Shown: piece by piece, positions 22,030 to 33,658 of the stretch
Layout of the letters: every line of letters starts with the position of its first letter
Numbering within the stretch: the stretch's first letter is position 1
NCBI GenBank assembly: GCA_006538405.1
Contig: BJKQ01000007.1
Location: 2,356,001-2,420,000, forward strand
DNA length: 64,000 nt
Reading direction: 5' to 3'
Source of the DNA: Hansfordia pulvinata
Taxonomy: Eukaryota; Ascomycota; Sordariomycetes; Xylariales
Notes under the pieces: model-generated
Seen by the model: the letters and a program-made list of their open reading frames with translations, nothing else
Databases searched by the model: none
Told to the model about the DNA's origin: nothing
Program-made: the position numbers and the translations under genes

Positions 22030-24141
22030 GATTGCGATCTCCCGTCTTGCTTTTTACAGGGGTGCGGAGAGAGAGAAATGGAAAGAAAGTTGGCGGGTGT
22101 TCGATGCTGTCGCTTGGGACGGGGATTGGTAGTCTTAGGGCCAGACGACCGGACTGAGGGTTTGGAGAGCGTCCGGGTCGACTGATGAGAGGCTCCAGCG
22201 ACAGGGCCGATTCCGTGCCAGTGACGGCGGTATGGGGCCGGGCCGACGCGAGATGCTGGGGTAAAGGGCTGACGCGCGGGCGCGCGGTGTGTGGTCGTGT
22301 TGCGATGTCTGAGGCACCTTTGTGGACACCCTGATGGGCGGCTTCGGTGGGAAGAGGTCGAGATGGGCAAAGGATGCTCTGCTGGGTTCTGGTCTGGTTG
22401 AGGATATCGCAAAGTATTGGGCGTAACTGGATGAGGTTGATTAGTCGAAAGGAATGTACAACGCCGCGGAAGAGGGGGTGGTGAGCTTATAAGAGGGCGA
22501 GGTGACTTTGTGCTTGTGCAGGGAGAAAGAGGCGGCTTGGTCTCTTTCACGACGATACGTGAGGGGGTTGTCCCTCGGCGGGCGGTCTTGCGTGCGGGAT
22601 GTGCCACATTTTGTGGCCTGCCACTGTCGCGTACGAGTATCTGCGTTTCATTTTCCGCCCCCTTGGCATTGGATGATGGGAGGGGATGGACGGGATGCCG
22701 TGGGATGCGGTGCGGATGGTGAACGGGTCAGGCACTCGTACAGGCGTTGATTCAGTCGCGTCGGTGGAAAGAGGGGGGGTGCGAGTATCGACCGGCAGTC
22801 GCCATCCTGTCACCAGTCGGTCGAGGCTGCCGGCACGGGCAGCTCTGGGTCCAATCATGACGGCGGGCAGTTTCCCGTTCGGGGAGGCGACTGTGCAGGT
22901 AGGAGCCACTCGTACCTGTATTCGCACTACGGGGGCCTGGGCCTGGCATCGCACTGCCTTGTCGCCCCCAAGACGCTGTGCCTACCCCGGATGGAAGAGG
23001 GCGTGCGGTTAGCCGCGGGCGCAGGGGTGTGCCTGGGCGCATTACGAGTAGATGGCCGAGTGTGAGGCGTGGGATGAGCAAGTTTGCGCGTGTTGCGTCA
23101 GTTTGCGCGCGATTCGCCCCGTCGGTCACTGCCGCTACCACTGCCTGGCTGTCTGTCCACTCTGTCTGCTCCCTCTCTGTTGATGTTGACGAGGGATGCC
23201 TTGCTCCCTACCTTGCCATCCGATAAGGTAAATAAGGTGGTGGGTAAGGTAGTTGTATGGTTTGCCTGGCCTACCTATTGTACATCATGTATTCAGTCGG
23301 GTCTTCTTCAGCAACCAACCTATGGACTCATCGTTGATGGCCGAATTAGGATACCGGATATAAGGACCGTACGAGTATACAGCAGGCATAGCAGGTCGAT
23401 ACCTAGGTACGCGTACCTAGTACCTTATGCACTGCTGATGCTGATACCCGTGCTTACCTATCCCGGGCCGGCAGAGAGCCCCTAAGCAGTTCATTGTTCA
23501 ACATCATGTCGGATCAAATGGATCATGGAACGCCACCTACGGCTAGCCAGGTACCTACAGTACATTGATTGACCTGTGTGGTTCTTCGGGATCGGATCTG
23601 GCCAGGAGGCTGGGCAGGAACGATCGGACCAGGGCTCCTGCAGTCTGAAGGACATGGAGACGGAGTACCCGACGACCCCTCCTTGCAAAATGGTCGCGAT
23701 TCGTTTCAACCTCGGGGTCGTCTCCGATTCCTCCTCCTCTCTCATCACCACCACAGCCGTCGGCCCTCTGCAGATGCCGGCTCATCTTGCTGCGCAAACT
23801 CCGGTTGCTCGCGCCTCAAGCACGAGTGCATTGTCAGAAAGATGTCACTCGGAATACAGTTGCCACTGGGAGTGCATCCTCAATTAATTAATGAATCCAT
23901 ACAAGCAATTCCGCCCAGTCCGGATAGGCAGCTTGGACACGACCACATCGCGTCCTGAAAGCAATCGGATGCAGTCCATCTATCCCCATTATTATGGGCT
24001 CCTTTCCTGACCGTCCTTGCACCGTGCTGACTCTCTCCATTCTTCTCATTGCGACAGACAGGGCCCAGCGTCCGGTCTGGCCCTCTTCTGCTCTCGTCTC
24101 GCATGGTCCAGTTCGTTCCCCGCACATGCCGCCTCAGACAT
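22030..24141. other. Intergenic stretch 22.0-24.1 kb
   Basis: Probable promoter of the 22029 gene on the left and 3' UTR of the dehydratase on the right. Octamers TACGAGTA at 22632, 23043 and 23370. AGGTACC/TACCTAGGTA-type motifs cluster at 23225-23565. A minus-strand ORF at 21906-22607 is compositionally biased (Pro, Ser, Thr, Arg) and looks like leader sequence. No gene called. Confidence 0.45.
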
Positions 24142-26306
24142 CTAGTGGTTATCCCTCGGCACGCCGTGCACCTGCGCAGCCCGGCGGTACCCGGTGGCCG
24201 CCGCGAACACCATGCCCTGATCCAGCCCGCCGACCTCCTGCCGGTGCAGCGCCTGCCAGAAAGTCTGGGCCGGAGGCACCCGGTATCCTCCGCTGGCCTC
24301 AAGCGCCTCTCTTCTCGCCTTCAGTTCCTCCTCATTCATAAGCGCGTCCACCCGTCTCTGGCCCAGGTCCACCCTGATCCGGTCCCCGTCCCGCAAGATT
24401 GCGAGACCGCCGCCCGCCGCAGCTTCGGGGCTGGCGTGGAGGATCGACGGCGAGCCCGAGGTGCCGGACTGCCTTCCATCCCCAAGACAGGGCAGGTCGC
24501 GCACCCCTTTCCGCAAGAGCGCGGCGGGCGCCCGCATGTTGACCACTTCTGCGGAGCCCGGGTAGCCCACGGGGCCCACGCCACGCATGACCATAATGGT
24601 GCCGTCGTCAATGTCGGCAGTATCGATGCGGGCGTGGTAGTCTGCGGGGCCATCAAAAACAGCCACCTTGCCCTCGAAGGCGTCCGGGTCGGTCGGCGAG
24701 GACAGGAAGCGAGCGCGGAACTCGGCGGAAATCACCGACGTCTTCATGATGGCCGAGTCGAACAGGTTGCCGCGCAGATGCATGAAGCCCGCGTTGGCGA
24801 GGAGCGGGGAGGTGAAAGGGCGGATCGTGCCGCGGTCCCAGCTGAGGCCGCCCCGAGCCGCCGCGTTGGTCGCAAGGGAGCGACCATTGACCGTCAGCGC
24901 TTCCGGGTGCGGGAGGAGATTGGCTGCGGCAAGCTCGGCGACAATGGCGGGCACGCCCCCAGCTCGGTGGAAATCCTCGCCCAGCATGGCTCCTGCGGGC
25001 TGCATGTTGAGAATGAGGGGGATCGTGTAGCCGATGCGGTCCCAGTCGTCGAGGTCGAGGGGCACACCGACGTGGCGGGCAATGGCCAACATGTGCACGG
25101 GGGCGTTGGTGGAGCCACCAATGGCGGTGCAGACGGCGATGGTGTTCTTGAAGGCCTCGCGGGTCATGATGGCCGAAGGGCGGACGTCGTCGCGGACCAG
25201 GCGGACAACCTCCTTGCCCGTGTCGTAGGCGACCTGGGCGCGCTCGCGGTAGACGGCGGGGATGGCGGCGGAACCGGGAAGGGTCATGCCCAGGGCCTCG
25301 GCCAGGGCGTTCATGGTGGAGGCGGTGCCCATGGTGTTGCAGTGGCCTGGGGACGGGGTGCCGGCGGACACCATGTCGATCATGCCGTTGTCCGAAACGC
25401 GGCCCGCAGCATGCTCCTCGCGCGCCTTCCAGACCACGGTGCCCGAGCCGACGCGGTCTCCCCGCTGCCAGCCGTTGAGCATGGGCCCGACGTTGAGGGC
25501 GACGGCGGGGAGGTCGACGGCGGCGGCGGCCATGAGCAGCGCCGGGGTGGTCTTGTCGCAGCCCGTTAGCAGGACGACGCCGTCGAGGGGGTAGCCGAAG
25601 AGGACCTCGGCGCAGGAGATGTAGGCCAGGTTGCGGTCGAGGGCCGCGGTGGGGCGGCGCGTGCTCTCCTGGATGGGGTGGACGGGGAACTCGAGGGGGG
25701 TGCCGCCGGCGGCGCGCACGCCGTCTTTGACGCGCTGGACCAGCTGCAAGTGGTGGCGGTTGCACGGGGCCAGGTCGGAGCCCGTCTGGGCGATGCCGAT
25801 GATGGGGCCCGAGGTGAGCTCCTCGCGGGTCGAGCCGGCGTTGAGGTGGCGTTCCGTGTAGAGGGCCGTCATGGCCACTGTTGGGAACATGTCAGCCAGC
25901 CAGCCAGCCAGACAGCCAGGCCGGATGAGAGACGGGGCGGGAGGGGAGGGCTCGAGGGAGCGGCAGACTCACTATCGTCGGGCCGGTCGAACCACTGGGC
26001 GGACCTCAGTCTCTTCTTGGGCTGTTTCTTTCGTTCCTCCCCGTCATGGTCTGCCTGCTGCTCCTGGTGCTTCTGATGCTGCTTGGCCATGTCGGCCAAC
26101 TGCTTATCCTTGGCCTCGAGCTCCCTGCGCAGCTTGGCCACCTCAGACACCCAGTCCTCCATGTCAGCCACTGCCTTGGTGGTGCAGCTGGTGTTGCCGT
26201 TGCTGGTGCCATTGCCAATGTCTTCCTTATCACAGCCACCACAGCTGTTCTGGCAGGCCTCTGACAGCTCTGGGGCAGGCTGGGCAGTCTGCTGAGCTGG
26301 ATCCAT
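24142..26306 (-). CDS. IlvD/Edd-family [Fe-S] dehydratase, sugar-acid type, with N-terminal coiled-coil extension
   Basis: Exons 26306-25973 and 25877-24142; 689 residues. The 95-nt intron has donor GTGAGT, branch GCTGAC and acceptor CAACAG. Residues 1-45 hold a small Cys cluster ([13 protein letters not shown]). Residues 49-90 form a likely coiled coil ([18 protein letters not shown]). The enzyme starts near residue 99 ([14 protein letters not shown]). Cluster cysteines are Cys150 ([11 protein letters not shown]), Cys218 ([11 protein letters not shown], with the metal-binding Asp and the usually carbamylated Lys) and Cys291 ([12 protein letters not shown]). Later motifs include [29 protein letters not shown] and [12 protein letters not shown]. 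The family removes water from 2,3-dihydroxy acids. The GHCNTMGTA context and [17 protein letters not shown] resemble bacterial pentonate (L-arabinonate/D-xylonate) dehydratases more than Ilv3 of branched-chain amino acid synthesis. No mitochondrial presequence is visible, which also argues against Ilv3. Substrate is inferred, not shown. Confidence 0.85.
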
Positions 26307-28923
26307 GGTGGTTGTGGTTGCTTGTCGCTGTCTTGCCTTGTTGGTATTGCTTGCACGTGTTGAAGCTGGTGTGCTAGGTGGAGCATCAGGTCCCCTCCCT
26401 TTACCTGGCGATCGTGGGCGATTGGCAGGGAGCTGTCAGGGTTTACAGGCAGGGTTCGTCAAGGTGAGTCGAGGTGAGCCAAGGTGAGTTGCAGGTGCTG
26501 GGGCTCCAGTAGGGTCTACAGCACACAAAGCTTGGGAGGGGCAGAATGGGGAGCCTTTGTTGCCATGGTAAGATGCCGGGCCAGGAGCCCTGGTGCTGCG
26601 AGATGTTGTGTTGTGTTGTGCTATGTGTGTTGAATTGAATGAGAGGAGAGACAGAGAGAGAGAGGGAGAGGGGAGAGGAAGGGGGAGGGAGGTGAGGTAA
26701 TTGGTCGGCCCACAGCAGGCAGCTTCTCATTCAATGAAGCCAGCAAAACCAGCAAAACCGAGCCAAGGGTGAATGATAATGACGGGGACGGGAAGCTCCC
26801 GTTCTTTCGGGGTCTGAGGCACAGACGGCAAATCACGGAGAGCTGCTAATCGGAGCGGCCCTTTATCAGTTGGCACGGTCCCGCGGCCTTGGTTATAAGT
26901 GGGGGAGAGGGGCGGGCCAGGCACGCCAGGGCCGGCCGTCCGCCTTTCCTCTTTTTTTCCTCTGCTTCCACTTTTTTCGTCCTTAAAAAAAAAAAACATA
27001 AAAAATGCGATTGCCGGACCTCCAACGCCCCGGCGTGGGCCCGTGTTTTCCACTCTCCCGGTTTTGAGTACCTAATGAGTAGTGCGAGTACTCCGTACGC
27101 ATACCAGGTACTAGTTAGAGGTGCACGAGTAGGCGCAGGATGCAAGGGCAGCAGCCGCAAAAGCAACGCGGCTCTTCTCCCGAGATACAAGTACGCACAC
27201 TACTCGTACGTTAGGTACCTGACGCATACCTTGCTGCTAATGATGGAGTTATCAGGATAGAGTGGGAGGAGGTATCCAAAATCATGCCCGACTTCACTTA
27301 GGCCTGCTCCCGGCTTCCACCATCCATCCATCCATTCAATCCACGCCGGCCAAGCCAGAAGCATGCCCGTGAGGCTGAACCATTATTTATCTTTCTTTCC
27401 GGACGGATGCGTAGGGGCAATAATAACATGAACGAAGAAGGTGATGGATATAAGGTACCTAGGTAGCTGGGTATGCTCTCTGCGCCGCGCACAGTACTCG
27501 TGCCGCCTGCGATGACCCTACTTACCTACGTACCCAACAAACAGAGGGAGCGCGCACACTGAATAGTAAGAGCAGGCAGGTCCCGGCTATAGCAGCTCTG
27601 CGCCAAGATCCAGCCACGGTGGAGACGCCGGCGGTACGAGTATCTGTTAAGAGATCGGGAGGGACCCTGGCAGCCTGGCTCTGCCGATGCTCGGAGCTTT
27701 CCCGGTTCCCACCTGCAAGCCGCAATCAGATCAACGCAACCCGTAAGCAGTAATAAAAGCAACAACACATATCCACGCCCGGCTATAGCAGCCTCGCTCC
27801 CTCGCGCGTGTCGAGGACTCGTACGTGGCTGGCCTGCTGCTGCTGCATCACACACATCACATCACATGTACGACAGATACGGGCTTGGAAGTGCTGCTGA
27901 TCAGCCAGGTGGGCCAATGCGCCATTCACGTAATCAGGTAATGGGAGGTAATCGTAAGGGAGGGAGGGAGGGGGGGGGGGGGGGGGGACGCCAGACGGGT
28001 TGTTGGATGGCGTGATGATCAGGTATGTTGGGCATGCTCCAAACGTTTGCAAAGATGCGATGACATATCAAAAGGGTTGCCACTCGAATGCATACCGTGC
28101 ATGCACTCCCTTATCACACCCTCCCCCAGCTCTCCTCTCTGTTGCCCATTATTAGGCAGGTTTGAGCAAGCTGCATGCCGTTGAGACGACAGGCCCGCCC
28201 ATACAGACCCATCAGACCCAAGTGCGCCGCACGGCACAGCACGGCTCTCACCGCCCAGTCCGTGTCTGCTGCATCGCATCGCGCCAAACTGGCCAGCGCA
28301 GGCCGCCTCTTTCTGTAAGCGACCGCAGCGCAGGGCCCCTCCTAGCCTGGACACGATCCACCGGCCTCTCCGCTCGGGCACAAGACCGAGGCCAAGCTCC
28401 GAGTCTTTCCTCGTCAGACTGTACCAGTATCGGGAGCAAGCACCACGACCGCGCGGCTCCCGGGGCTTTCGCAGCTTGTCTGCGAATGCGCCCCCCTTCT
28501 TTTCCCACCGCGACGTCACCGCCGCGAGTGAGCTTTGCGCGCTCCGGCACCGGATCATAGCTGCCGCGCGGAAATATCTTGGGCGGACCAATCACGACCG
28601 CAGCTGCGCATGAATATCAGTAATTGGACGGGGGAGCTGCTGCATCACATGCATGTGCCGGTGTGCTGCACGGTGTCGTCTAGCTTCGGTTCAAAGGACT
28701 CCGAAAAGCGCCCTGCCACGTCTCTCCTCGAGGACGAAAAAATGGTGCAAAGACGGTAGCGATGGCGCGTCCCAATTTCTCGAGGCTGCTCCTGCTTGGC
28801 TGCCGGGGGACAGAAAGGCGACGCCATGCCGCTTATCTCGCGAACGGCAAGGTAGGTAGGAGAGACGGTTTACCGGTGCAAAACGACAGAAGTGGCAAGT
28901 CTGCGCTTCCGGGCACGGGCTGA
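26307..28923. other. Intergenic stretch 26.3-28.9 kb
   Basis: Promoter side of the dehydratase on the left and 3' side of the secreted hydrolase on the right. GA-rich tract 26640-26695, A-run about 26984-26996, G18 run 27970-27987. TACTCGTA/TACGAGTA at 27201 and 27635, with GGTACCTAGGT-type motifs at 27100-27470. No protein-like ORF, tRNA or mobile element seen. Confidence 0.45.
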
Positions 28924-29994
28924 TCATATTGGCAGGCCACCGCCGCACTTCCAGTCGCGCCCCTCACCCGGCTCGCGCCACCGGCCCAGAAGCGCGTCGA
29001 GAGTGAGATGCCACATGGTCGCGTCGTAGGGCATGCCCTCGTGGCCCGTCGTGTCGCCGGGACAGTACGACTGGACGATGACGTTGCGGATAGTCGAGGT
29101 CCCCTCGCCATGGATGAACGAAATCCCGGGTGGCACCAGCGTGTCGTGCTCCGAAGCCAGGATGTACACTCCCTTGGACCCTCCAAAGTCCCTCGGCGAT
29201 GCATCTCGTAGCGCCTGATACACCACCCCATCGGGCGACATCATGTCACTGCAAGCCTGGCACCCGCCCGGGATTCCGAATGCCAGTCTCAGGAGACCCG
29301 GGGCTTCCTCGGCTAAGCCGTAGTACGGCGCGCCGTGCACCGCAGGCGCCCAAGCGACCACCACGTCGAGCAGGCTTGCCAGGCCCCGGTCCCGGAGCGG
29401 AGCATACAGCGCCATGACGGCCCCCTCGGAATGTCCCACAATGCTGACCTTGCCACTCCCACCACCCTGTTGCTGTGCTGCCGCTGTGGCAGCAACCTTG
29501 CGGATCTGCCCCGCCACAAAGTCCGCCGATACTGGCATGGGGCCCAGGCCGCCGATGACGCTTGGTTCTTCCTCCGTGGTGGCGTTGATGTTGTTGGCAC
29601 CGTACGTCCACGCAAAGACGCAGAAGCCCTGGTTTCCCAGCCATCGGTGCAGCTGGTTGAGGCTGTTGTCGCGGTTGGCGCCGAGCTGGTGCAAAAGCAC
29701 TACAGGGCTGCGTCCTGGCTCCGAAGTGCAGTCGTAGTCGTTCTCTGGCGCACCATAAAGCGGCGAAGGCGGAAGTGGCGGAAGCAACTCTGCCTTGCCG
29801 TCCGCCTGGTGGGGGAGCAGTTGCTCGGGAAGCAAATCGGTCTGGGTCGGCGTCGGAGGAGCCGCGACGGTCGGGGCCAATGTCTGTGTGTATGATGGCG
29901 GCGGCGGCGGCGGCGGCGGTACCGCGGTGCTCGAAGCCCGTGAAAAGAGGCCTTGGAGCTGCCACAAGGCGACTATGGCCGTGGTGCCTCGCAT
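28924..29994 (-). CDS. Secreted alpha/beta hydrolase, lipase class 2/esterase-like
   Basis: Single exon, 356 residues from the ATG at 29994. The frame is open further up to 30138, but this start gives a plausible signal peptide (RGTTAIVALWQLQGLFSRASS), so I prefer it. A Pro/Thr-rich linker (25-75) precedes the hydrolase domain. VVLLHQLGANRDN (98-110) supplies the oxyanion region, GHSEG (187-191) the nucleophile Ser189, SEHDTLVPP the likely Asp284 and GDTTGHEG the likely His318. Paired cysteines (Cys245, Cys248 and others) fit an extracellular protein. The pattern resembles the lipase class 2 (LipB/EstA-like) group that hydrolyses acyl esters. Substrate unknown. The stop is at the 28924 end, after KCGGGLPI. 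No neighbouring gene suggests a pathway. Confidence 0.8.
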   Translation of the reverse strand: MRGTTAIVALWQLQGLFSRASSTAVPPPPPPPPSYTQTLAPTVAAPPTPTQTDLLPEQLLPHQADGKAELLPPLPPSPLYGAPENDYDCTSEPGRSPVVLLHQLGANRDNSLNQLHRWLGNQGFCVFAWTYGANNINATTEEEPSVIGGLGPMPVSADFVAGQIRKVAATAAAQQQGGGSGKVSIVGHSEGAVMALYAPLRDRGLASLLDVVVAWAPAVHGAPYYGLAEEAPGLLRLAFGIPGGCQACSDMMSPDGVVYQALRDASPRDFGGSKGVYILASEHDTLVPPGISFIHGEGTSTIRNVIVQSYCPGDTTGHEGMPYDATMWHLTLDALLGRWREPGEGRDWKCGGGLPI

Positions 29995-32535
29995 GGCTTT
30001 CCGAGGAGAGAGGATGTTTCCCACGGAGCTGTGACGGGAAAGTGTAAATGTGTGATGGGGAGCATCAACATGTAGTCGACGAGATTGGGATTGCGCGTAC
30101 GAGCAGCCTCTTGGTTCATGAAGTGCGGTGTGGCGCACTTAAGAAGCGCGAGCCTGACTCGTTCGCGCGGAAGCCCAAAGAAAAGGAGACGACATGGCTA
30201 GGCGCCCGCGCGCTTGAGTCGAATCTCGCGCATCCCTGGCGGTTTGCGTCGTCGGGGGCACCGCTGCTGCAGGGGCATAGATCCTGTCCACCGACCCTTG
30301 TTCTCAACGGCTGCCATCTCATTAGCCACCCTTGTCAGCCTTGTGGCGGTAGATGTGGATTGATGCGAAATCTCGATGGATGCAAGCCAGCCAGAGTCGC
30401 AGACGTCCTTTGGCCGGGCGTTCTTTCATGTGCAACTTGGAGCCCTAGTTGGACACAGGCAGGCATGCATATGGGCCATGCCGAGAAGCACATACCGTGG
30501 GCGCGATCCAGGAGTTTCCTTGGGAGTGTAGGCTTTCGCAGCGCAAGTGCCGTGCAAGGCGTTGTGGGGAGGGGCCCCTGGGAGGACATCCCTGTCGGTC
30601 ATGGAATCCCCGGATGCGACGGATATTGGGCAGCGCGAAGCAATGTGAGATGCCTGGCTGGGTGGGGGCGGGGCCGGTGATGAAATGATGTGATGTGTAC
30701 GGGCCGTTTATCCTTGGTGGTCGAGAGTGTCTGGGTCGAGTCTGGAAGGTGAGGGCATCAACATGGTGTCTTGGGGCAACCCATAGTGGGGTGGCTCACG
30801 AGTTTGTAGAGTGGGTACGGATTCTCGTAGATGCATGCCCTCTGGCAACTGGCGCTCCCATCATATACTCGTACACCGAACAATTGAGCATGGAGTCGCG
30901 CGCTGGGCGTCGTCGGGAGGGGCGGTCGATGGCGGGATTGACGACGCCGTGAGTGATGAATGGGGTTCGTTCGGGCGAGGGTTGGATCTTGCCAGCTGAG
31001 CACTGCCGACCGTGCGATCGATCGATTTCAGACCATTTCCCACGCGCGGCTGCCACGGAAACTGACTGTGCCTGCCTTACCTAAGGTAAGGTAGTCGAGC
31101 TGCTCGTTTGACTGTCTTGTCGGCAAGAGCGACCGGCGCACGGTGGTCGCGCATTGTGCGGGGGTAAGAGCAGATCCGGCCGAGGGAGGGAAGTTGCCAG
31201 TGAGGGTATCACGTCGCTTGATCCGACTGGTGCAGCACCGAAACCATCTGTACATGTACTTTTCGTGCCACCCACCTGTTCTGTTGATACATTTGCCACC
31301 TGTTAATACACATGTGTATTTGATCGTAGTCCCTGGGACACCTCCGCAAGGCAACGTTCCTTATGTCTGGCAAGCAAAGCCGTACGCTGCTGGCTGCGGA
31401 GGACGAGTGACACTCCGAGCGTGGGACGGCCTGGGCCCCGTGGGCGCTCAGTCTTGCGAGTTCGGGATGGTAAACAGCTCACTAGACTCCATGCCGGTTT
31501 TCTTAGGCTTCCCTCCAGGTATGACTTGACAGGGCGTGCATGGAGTGCGCGGTGCGTGGTTAAGCGTTGGTGATGCAAGGCTTGGAGGGTGTCCCGGCTG
31601 ACGGAAAGAAGGGAGCAACCTTTACTGAGTTGTTGCTATTCGCAGAGACACACTCTATTCGAAGAGTGCCATAACTCCGGTATCTAGAGTGGTGCTGGAA
31701 AAGCCTTGGCCGTCGAGAAGACGCCGAGAGATGGCCCTGCAGACCACGACGCCTCTGTACATATCATCATGGAGTGGCACAGCGCGGGCTTCTCCCTACG
31801 AGTGCTCACGCCACCAACAGACAGAATACGCCAGCCTCATGAACACCAGCCAGCAGACCCAACACCAGTGGTGAAGAGAAGCTGACTTCTCATGTTCCCG
31901 CGCTCCCACCGGGCAGCGGGCGGCGACATGGAGGACCGAGGAGTCCAGGCGCGGCCTCCGCGTCCTGCGGCGCACCCTGACATACGTGCCACCCGTCTCA
32001 CCCTGCTCCATCCTCTTCCCACGAGCCGTCCGACAGCGGTCGCAACGGCTCACCGACGGGGCAGTCAGTCACAGCCGAGGAAGCAAGCCCGAGCCCGTGA
32101 CAGACAGCACGCATCTTGATCTTTCCGCGCGCGCCACAGCGAAACCAAACCAATCCGGGGACGAAAAGGGGGGGCATAAGAGAGAAGGAAGCGCCGGGAC
32201 CGAACCGTCACCTCGAAAGCTGAGAAAGTAAAGATACCTACCTGGTAACCTTACCTAACCTAGGTGACAAGTAGGAGGGGCGGGTTAGTAATTCGATGAA
32301 ATCCAACAAAACCTTACTCGGTCTGCAATCTAGATCAGTTCAAAAGGCATCTCACTTTGTTAGAGATCCCATGGAACCCCCCCCCCCCCAGCCCAACACC
32401 CAACCGGCTCTCCGATCGTCATTTTCCCCCCTGTGGTGTCAGCCCCAAAACCCAAACTCTCCTTTCTCAAAAACTTTTTTACCACCCAAGGCTTTCCCGT
32501 CCCGCCCTGGCCTGACCGTGCAATCAATCTATTTT

Positions 32536-32560
32536 ACCTTACCTTACCTTACCTTACCTT
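32536..32560. repeat. (ACCTT)5 microsatellite running into ACCTACCTA
   Basis: Five perfect pentamer units, continuous with the ACCTA-type motif seen across the intergenic DNA. Confidence 0.9.
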
Positions 32561-33092
32561 ACCTACCTAATTGATACTCGAGACAGGTGCTTACCAACAT
32601 CCAGGAGGGAGAGGGGGGCTGGCCGGACCGAAGCGGGGCGGGACGGGCTCTTGCGAGGAAGCTTTTATATCCGAACAAACTGTTGTGTGACCGACTCGGC
32701 GGCCCTGCTGTCACCAATTGTGATGGTATTTGTTCATCGTGTAGCGCATGTATTATAGTACGATTGATCGTCCAGCCCGCAGATTGACGACAAGGTAATC
32801 TGGCTTTTGGGGGGGGTGGGGGGGGGCTTCTGCTCTCCCCGCCAGCCCGGCTCTAACTAGTCGCCCAGTCGAAAAAGTCAATGACTATCGTGCTCACTGA
32901 CACTTACTACTCGCAGGCTTGAGAGGGGCCTCGGATCGCACTTTGAAATCCAGTCACAATCCCATCATCACCTATGATGACCGCATTCTGTCTCCTCTTA
33001 CCTCGGCACGGTCCATCAGTCGTGACAAACCCAGGTGCCTAAAGCAAGCCCAGTCTCGATCGGTCCCATCTCCAGTCACCTCTCTTAGTCTT

Positions 33093-33220
33093 ACTCCAAT
33101 TTTAATCATTCATCAATTCAAGTAGGTTAGCAAGGAAGCCATTGGCAATCATGGTCTCACTCCAATTCGAATCATTCATCAATTCAAGTAGGTTAGCAAG
33201 GAAGCCAATTGCCAATCACG
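33093..33220. repeat. Imperfect tandem duplication, period 66 bp, two copies
   Basis: The block starting ACTCCAATT at 33093 recurs at 33159, sharing AATCATTCATCAATTCAAG and TAGGTTAGCAAGGAAGCCA. A few substitutions and one indel separate the copies. It is AT-richer than its surroundings. Confidence 0.85.
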
Positions 33221-33658
33221 ATTAATAAGAAAAAAGGGTGGCGGTGGCCACAAAGTTTCGTTCAAGATGTCATCTATTCAACAACCGCTATCTATCATCT
33301 ACTGTCGAAACATGATGTGGATATGCCTTGTGCGTGTAGGATCGGCTCAAGAACGCTTTCTCTTTCTTCAAATTCGTGCCAGCTCCCCTTGTTGGGGGTT
33401 GCGGGCCAGATTTCAGCGCAGTAGTAGAAGCATCAGTAGTATGCGTTAAGCCCCCCGTGAGACGGTGGAGCGGTTCCCATCCCCCGAAAATGTGTGACGC
33501 CTGATTCTCAAGACTGAGAAAATAATAAATACCAAACGCTAAAACAGCAATGAGAAAAAAGAAAAAGAAGAAAACAAATAGGGCCGAGGGAATCTCGAGA
33601 GCATAATGCAGCCTCAGCTCAACAGAGAGTAGCGAGAAAGGCAAGGAAGGAGACCGCT

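Larger units (their letters stand above)
29995..33658. other. Intergenic stretch 30.0-33.7 kb
   Basis: Between the starts of the secreted hydrolase and the end of the aldo-keto reductase gene (both minus). No protein-like ORF. TACTCGTA at 30866-30873, CCTAAGGTAAGGTAG at 31080, C13 run 32377-32389, an (ACCTT)5 block 32536-32560, a G9-T-G9 tract 32809-32826, and an imperfect 66-bp tandem duplication at 33093-33220. The 3' UTR of the reductase probably lies at the right end. Confidence 0.45.

Noticed and set aside
24049..25569. 506-codon ORF on the plus strand
   Set aside because: Exactly antisense to the dehydratase; GC-rich third positions open the opposite frame.
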